Shown: piece by piece, positions 62,026 through 64,000 of the stretch
Layout of the letters: every line of letters starts with the position of its first letter
Position numbering within the stretch: position 1 is the stretch's first letter
The notes under the pieces: model-generated
Seen by the model: only the letters and a program-made list of their open reading frames with translations
Databases searched by the model: none
Told to the model about the DNA's origin: nothing
IMG/VR virus record: IMGVR_UViG_3300036818_000127
Coordinates: 45,418 to 109,417 of that record
Length of the DNA stretch: 64,000 nt
Strand: one strand, 5' to 3'
From: a virus
Position numbers and translations under genes: made by a program

Positions 62026-64000
62026 TGCAACCCGTTACTTGATATGTCAGAGTGTAACTTAGATGGATCTATGCAACCACGGGCTTTTATTTGCAATTGC
62101 AGCAAGCAATATGGCAAGATGCAACAAATGGACAATTTATATGATCCTGCAACCATCAGACAGGGCTACAGCCTGCTCGCTAACCATGCAACCTTGGGAG
62201 AGTTCTGATCGCAATACTGAAGTAGTAGGTGATAATTGCAAGAGGCTGACTGGAAGAGGGAGGGCGCAGCTAGTGCAACCTCAAGCAGTATCAGGGATGC
62301 AACTGATGTGATTGGAGAGGAATGCAGCAACTAGGCACTCCCATCGAGATGCAATACTGGCGATCTATCCATGTAACCATCTTCGTCGGTCCTGCATGCA
62401 ACGTTCTTGACCCTTACTGCAACAAGCAGTTCGCAATCGCAACTTGTATGGTTTAGGCTAGTATTATCCATGTAACTATTGAACGCTGTCCGGCAATGAT
62501 GAGCAACGGTGAAAGGCAAAGTCTAGTGTGCTGCAACTATCTTATAGTCTAGACTAAATGCAATGAATATCAAGGTAAGCCTCGCAACCATTTCAATGCA
62601 ACTAAGAGAAGTATAGGTAGTATAGTGCAACTCACAAATGACGGCAACATCAAGAAGTCACAGTATGCAACCAAGCTACGCGGGACCTTGCAACAACGGG
62701 CAATAGCTATATGCAACAAGAATGTCATATTGGACAGTGCAACAACGAGTAGAAGATTTGCATGCAGCACAAATGAAATACTACATAGCAACATATGGAC
62801 CAGCGATCAAGGGAACTGCAACAAGAGGGCGTTGTCTGGAGGATGTAACACAAGGAGCTAGATAGCGATTGCAACTTTCATAGAGTCACGCAACTGTAGT
62901 AGATGCAATGGTACAAGCTCGTTCACAACTAACATGACACTGCAACAAGCAAGAGACACTGCAACAAAAAGGATATAGGGACAATTGCAATAATCTACGA
63001 TGGCCCCATGCAACCTGATAGAGGAAGATATTCAATAATTGTAACTGAAACCTCCGCAACTATAGAATATGCATTCTAGACTAAGAATTATGCAACTAGT
63101 TGGTTGCTAAGGCATAATGCAGCTATCAGCGGCTAGATATGCAACTTACTTTCAACACACTCTTGCAACATCCATCTCGACATCTCAATTCTATCAATGC
63201 AGCGACTTTGATGTTCCTTACATGCAATGAGTAGAGAAAATGCAACAGCAAAAGAGTGAAGAACGCAACTATCATTGACCAGCTATGCAACTATGGTTCT
63301 CATATCATAATAGTTTATACGCAACTTCTGTAGAGGCATCATGCAACATGTATTGAAAGCATTGCAACCTCATCTGACAGCATCCTGATGCAACATGATT
63401 TCTCTTTGTACATGCATCTCGCAACAACTGGCAATGACATCTACAACGGTAGAGGAATGGGGCATAGCATGCAACTCAGGCAAGTTATCACTGCAACATG
63501 GGGAAGTCTTGCGATATCAATGCAACCAGTGTTCACATACGTGGAAGGAATGCAACATGTTCAATAATATGCAGCCTCAATGGATTTTATGCAACTATTA
63601 GGTAAATAGAGAGCTATGCAACTGATTAACCCTATTCACTCAATATGCAACAAATAGGTGGTACTGCAACACTGATGAGGGTTTTGCATCATCATACCCA
63701 AGATGCAACTATGGCTTTTTGAGGCAACTACGAACATGTCAAATATATGTAACGATCAAGAGAGAACCTAGTGCAACCATGGGCGGGCATGCAATGAGTA
63801 GACATAGCAACAACTGAGTGCAACATTCTTGATCGAGAGAAATGCAACATAAGGGTTATCATAGCAATAGCCAAGCATGAATGATGCAACCATGACAGAG
63901 CAAGCAACACACATGTGGTACATTGCAGCATTGGAAAGCAACTAGAGGGGAAATAAGCAGCAGGTAAACGGAATAATAGATGCAACAATATCTGTAGGAC
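62026..64000 (+). repeat. TGCAAC quasi-periodic array, runs off the window
   Basis: By hand count GCAAC occurs 58 times on the plus strand in under 2 kb, usually as ATGCAAC, TTGCAAC or (A/G)TGCAAC, while the reverse complement is almost absent. Adding one-base variants (GCAAT, GTAAC, GCAGC) fills most gaps, and steps are mostly 15-30 bases, commonly 22-26; four steps in a row at 62644-62713 are exactly 23. The intervening segments, typically 16-21 bases, look unrelated to each other. No credible gene is present. It has the layout of a guide array with a minimal repeat; an array of protein-binding sites is the alternative. Confidence 0.8.

Noticed and set aside
62063-63988. Several 60-118 residue frames inside the TGCAAC array
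   Set aside because: They lie on both strands without ribosome sites, and their composition follows the repeated hexamer (for example frequent CN or LQ), as expected for chance frames.
62026-64000. Calling the TGCAAC array a TIGR array
   Set aside because: As described, TIGR arrays have paired 9-nt spacers in about 36-nt units and Nop-domain Tas proteins. Here the period is about 23 with a single motif, and the neighbouring protein is TnpB/Cas12-like.
62026-64000. Intrinsic curvature or helically phased protein sites as the sole explanation
   Set aside because: Steps range from 14 to over 30 bases and are not locked to multiples of about 10.5, so helical phasing is poor. Protein binding in general is not excluded.
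1-64000. Prophage interpretation of the whole window
   Set aside because: No terminase, portal, capsid or tail genes were found, while replication, partition and transfer-like genes point to a plasmid.

Overview
The window looks like part of a large bacterial plasmid or plasmid-like mobile element of moderate GC content. Genes are small, tightly packed, often overlap by 1-20 bases, and carry AGGAG-type ribosome binding sites. Most encode proteins with no family I recognise. I see no terminase, capsid or tail genes, and I did not recognise chromosomal housekeeping genes. The host cannot be fixed from the sequence; an H-NOX/kinase pair, LuxR-type regulators and a plasmid of this kind would fit a Ktedonobacteria-like (Chloroflexota) host, but that is a guess.

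Layout. 0-1.1 kb: tail of a tyrosine recombinase, a coiled-coil protein and an ECF sigma factor. 1.2-14.4 kb: mostly minus-strand operons of unknown small proteins, a 1332-aa DNA methyltransferase-helicase fusion, a putative single-strand annealing protein behind a ~480-nt structured leader RNA, a papain-like protease, and a plus-strand regulator with two similar putative HTH repeats. 14.5-20 kb: plus-strand small genes with an HNH nuclease between copies of a two-hairpin repeat. 20-22.4 kb: an H-NOX sensor and a membrane histidine kinase. 22.5-28.5 kb: an XRE regulator and a dense plus-strand operon. 28.7-36.3 kb: replication module with RepA-type helicase, iteron/hairpin origin, zinc/TOPRIM primase and family A DNA polymerase. 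36.4-39.6 kb: two CRISPR or CRISPR-like arrays and minus-strand genes. 39.7-43.9 kb: small genes and a ParA partition locus. 44-47.4 kb: GIY-YIG nuclease, acetyltransferase, XRE protein, a tRNA/tmRNA-like RNA and a second copy of the large leader RNA. 47.4-54.5 kb: a membrane/transfer-like module with a HerA/TraD-type ATPase and a peptidoglycan-hydrolase lipoprotein. 54.5-58.6 kb: a promoter-driven hairpin array, a HAD phosphatase and small genes with structured intercistronic RNAs. 58.7-64 kb: small regulators, then a 563-aa TnpB/Cas12-like nuclease, a divergent promoter, a structured RNA candidate and a very long array of the short motif TGCAAC that runs off the window.

Two things tie the window together. 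First, twelve almost identical promoters (TTGACA, an invariant-looking 17-bp spacer reading GTTTATGGAAGATATGM, then TATACT) head at least twelve transcription units, so much of the element looks like one regulon; the 257-aa protein at 11.1 kb is the best candidate regulator because a variant of the same site lies over its own start. Second, there is a graded series of CRISPR-like arrays: a conventional 38-bp array, two arrays whose ~22-bp repeats keep a hairpin and tail while changing sequence, and the TGCAAC array, in which only a CRISPR-handle-like hexamer recurs every ~23 bases with spacers of about 18-20 nt. The nuclease, RNA candidate and TGCAAC array form the best candidate here for an undescribed RNA-guided system. 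That reading is an inference; the array itself is directly visible.
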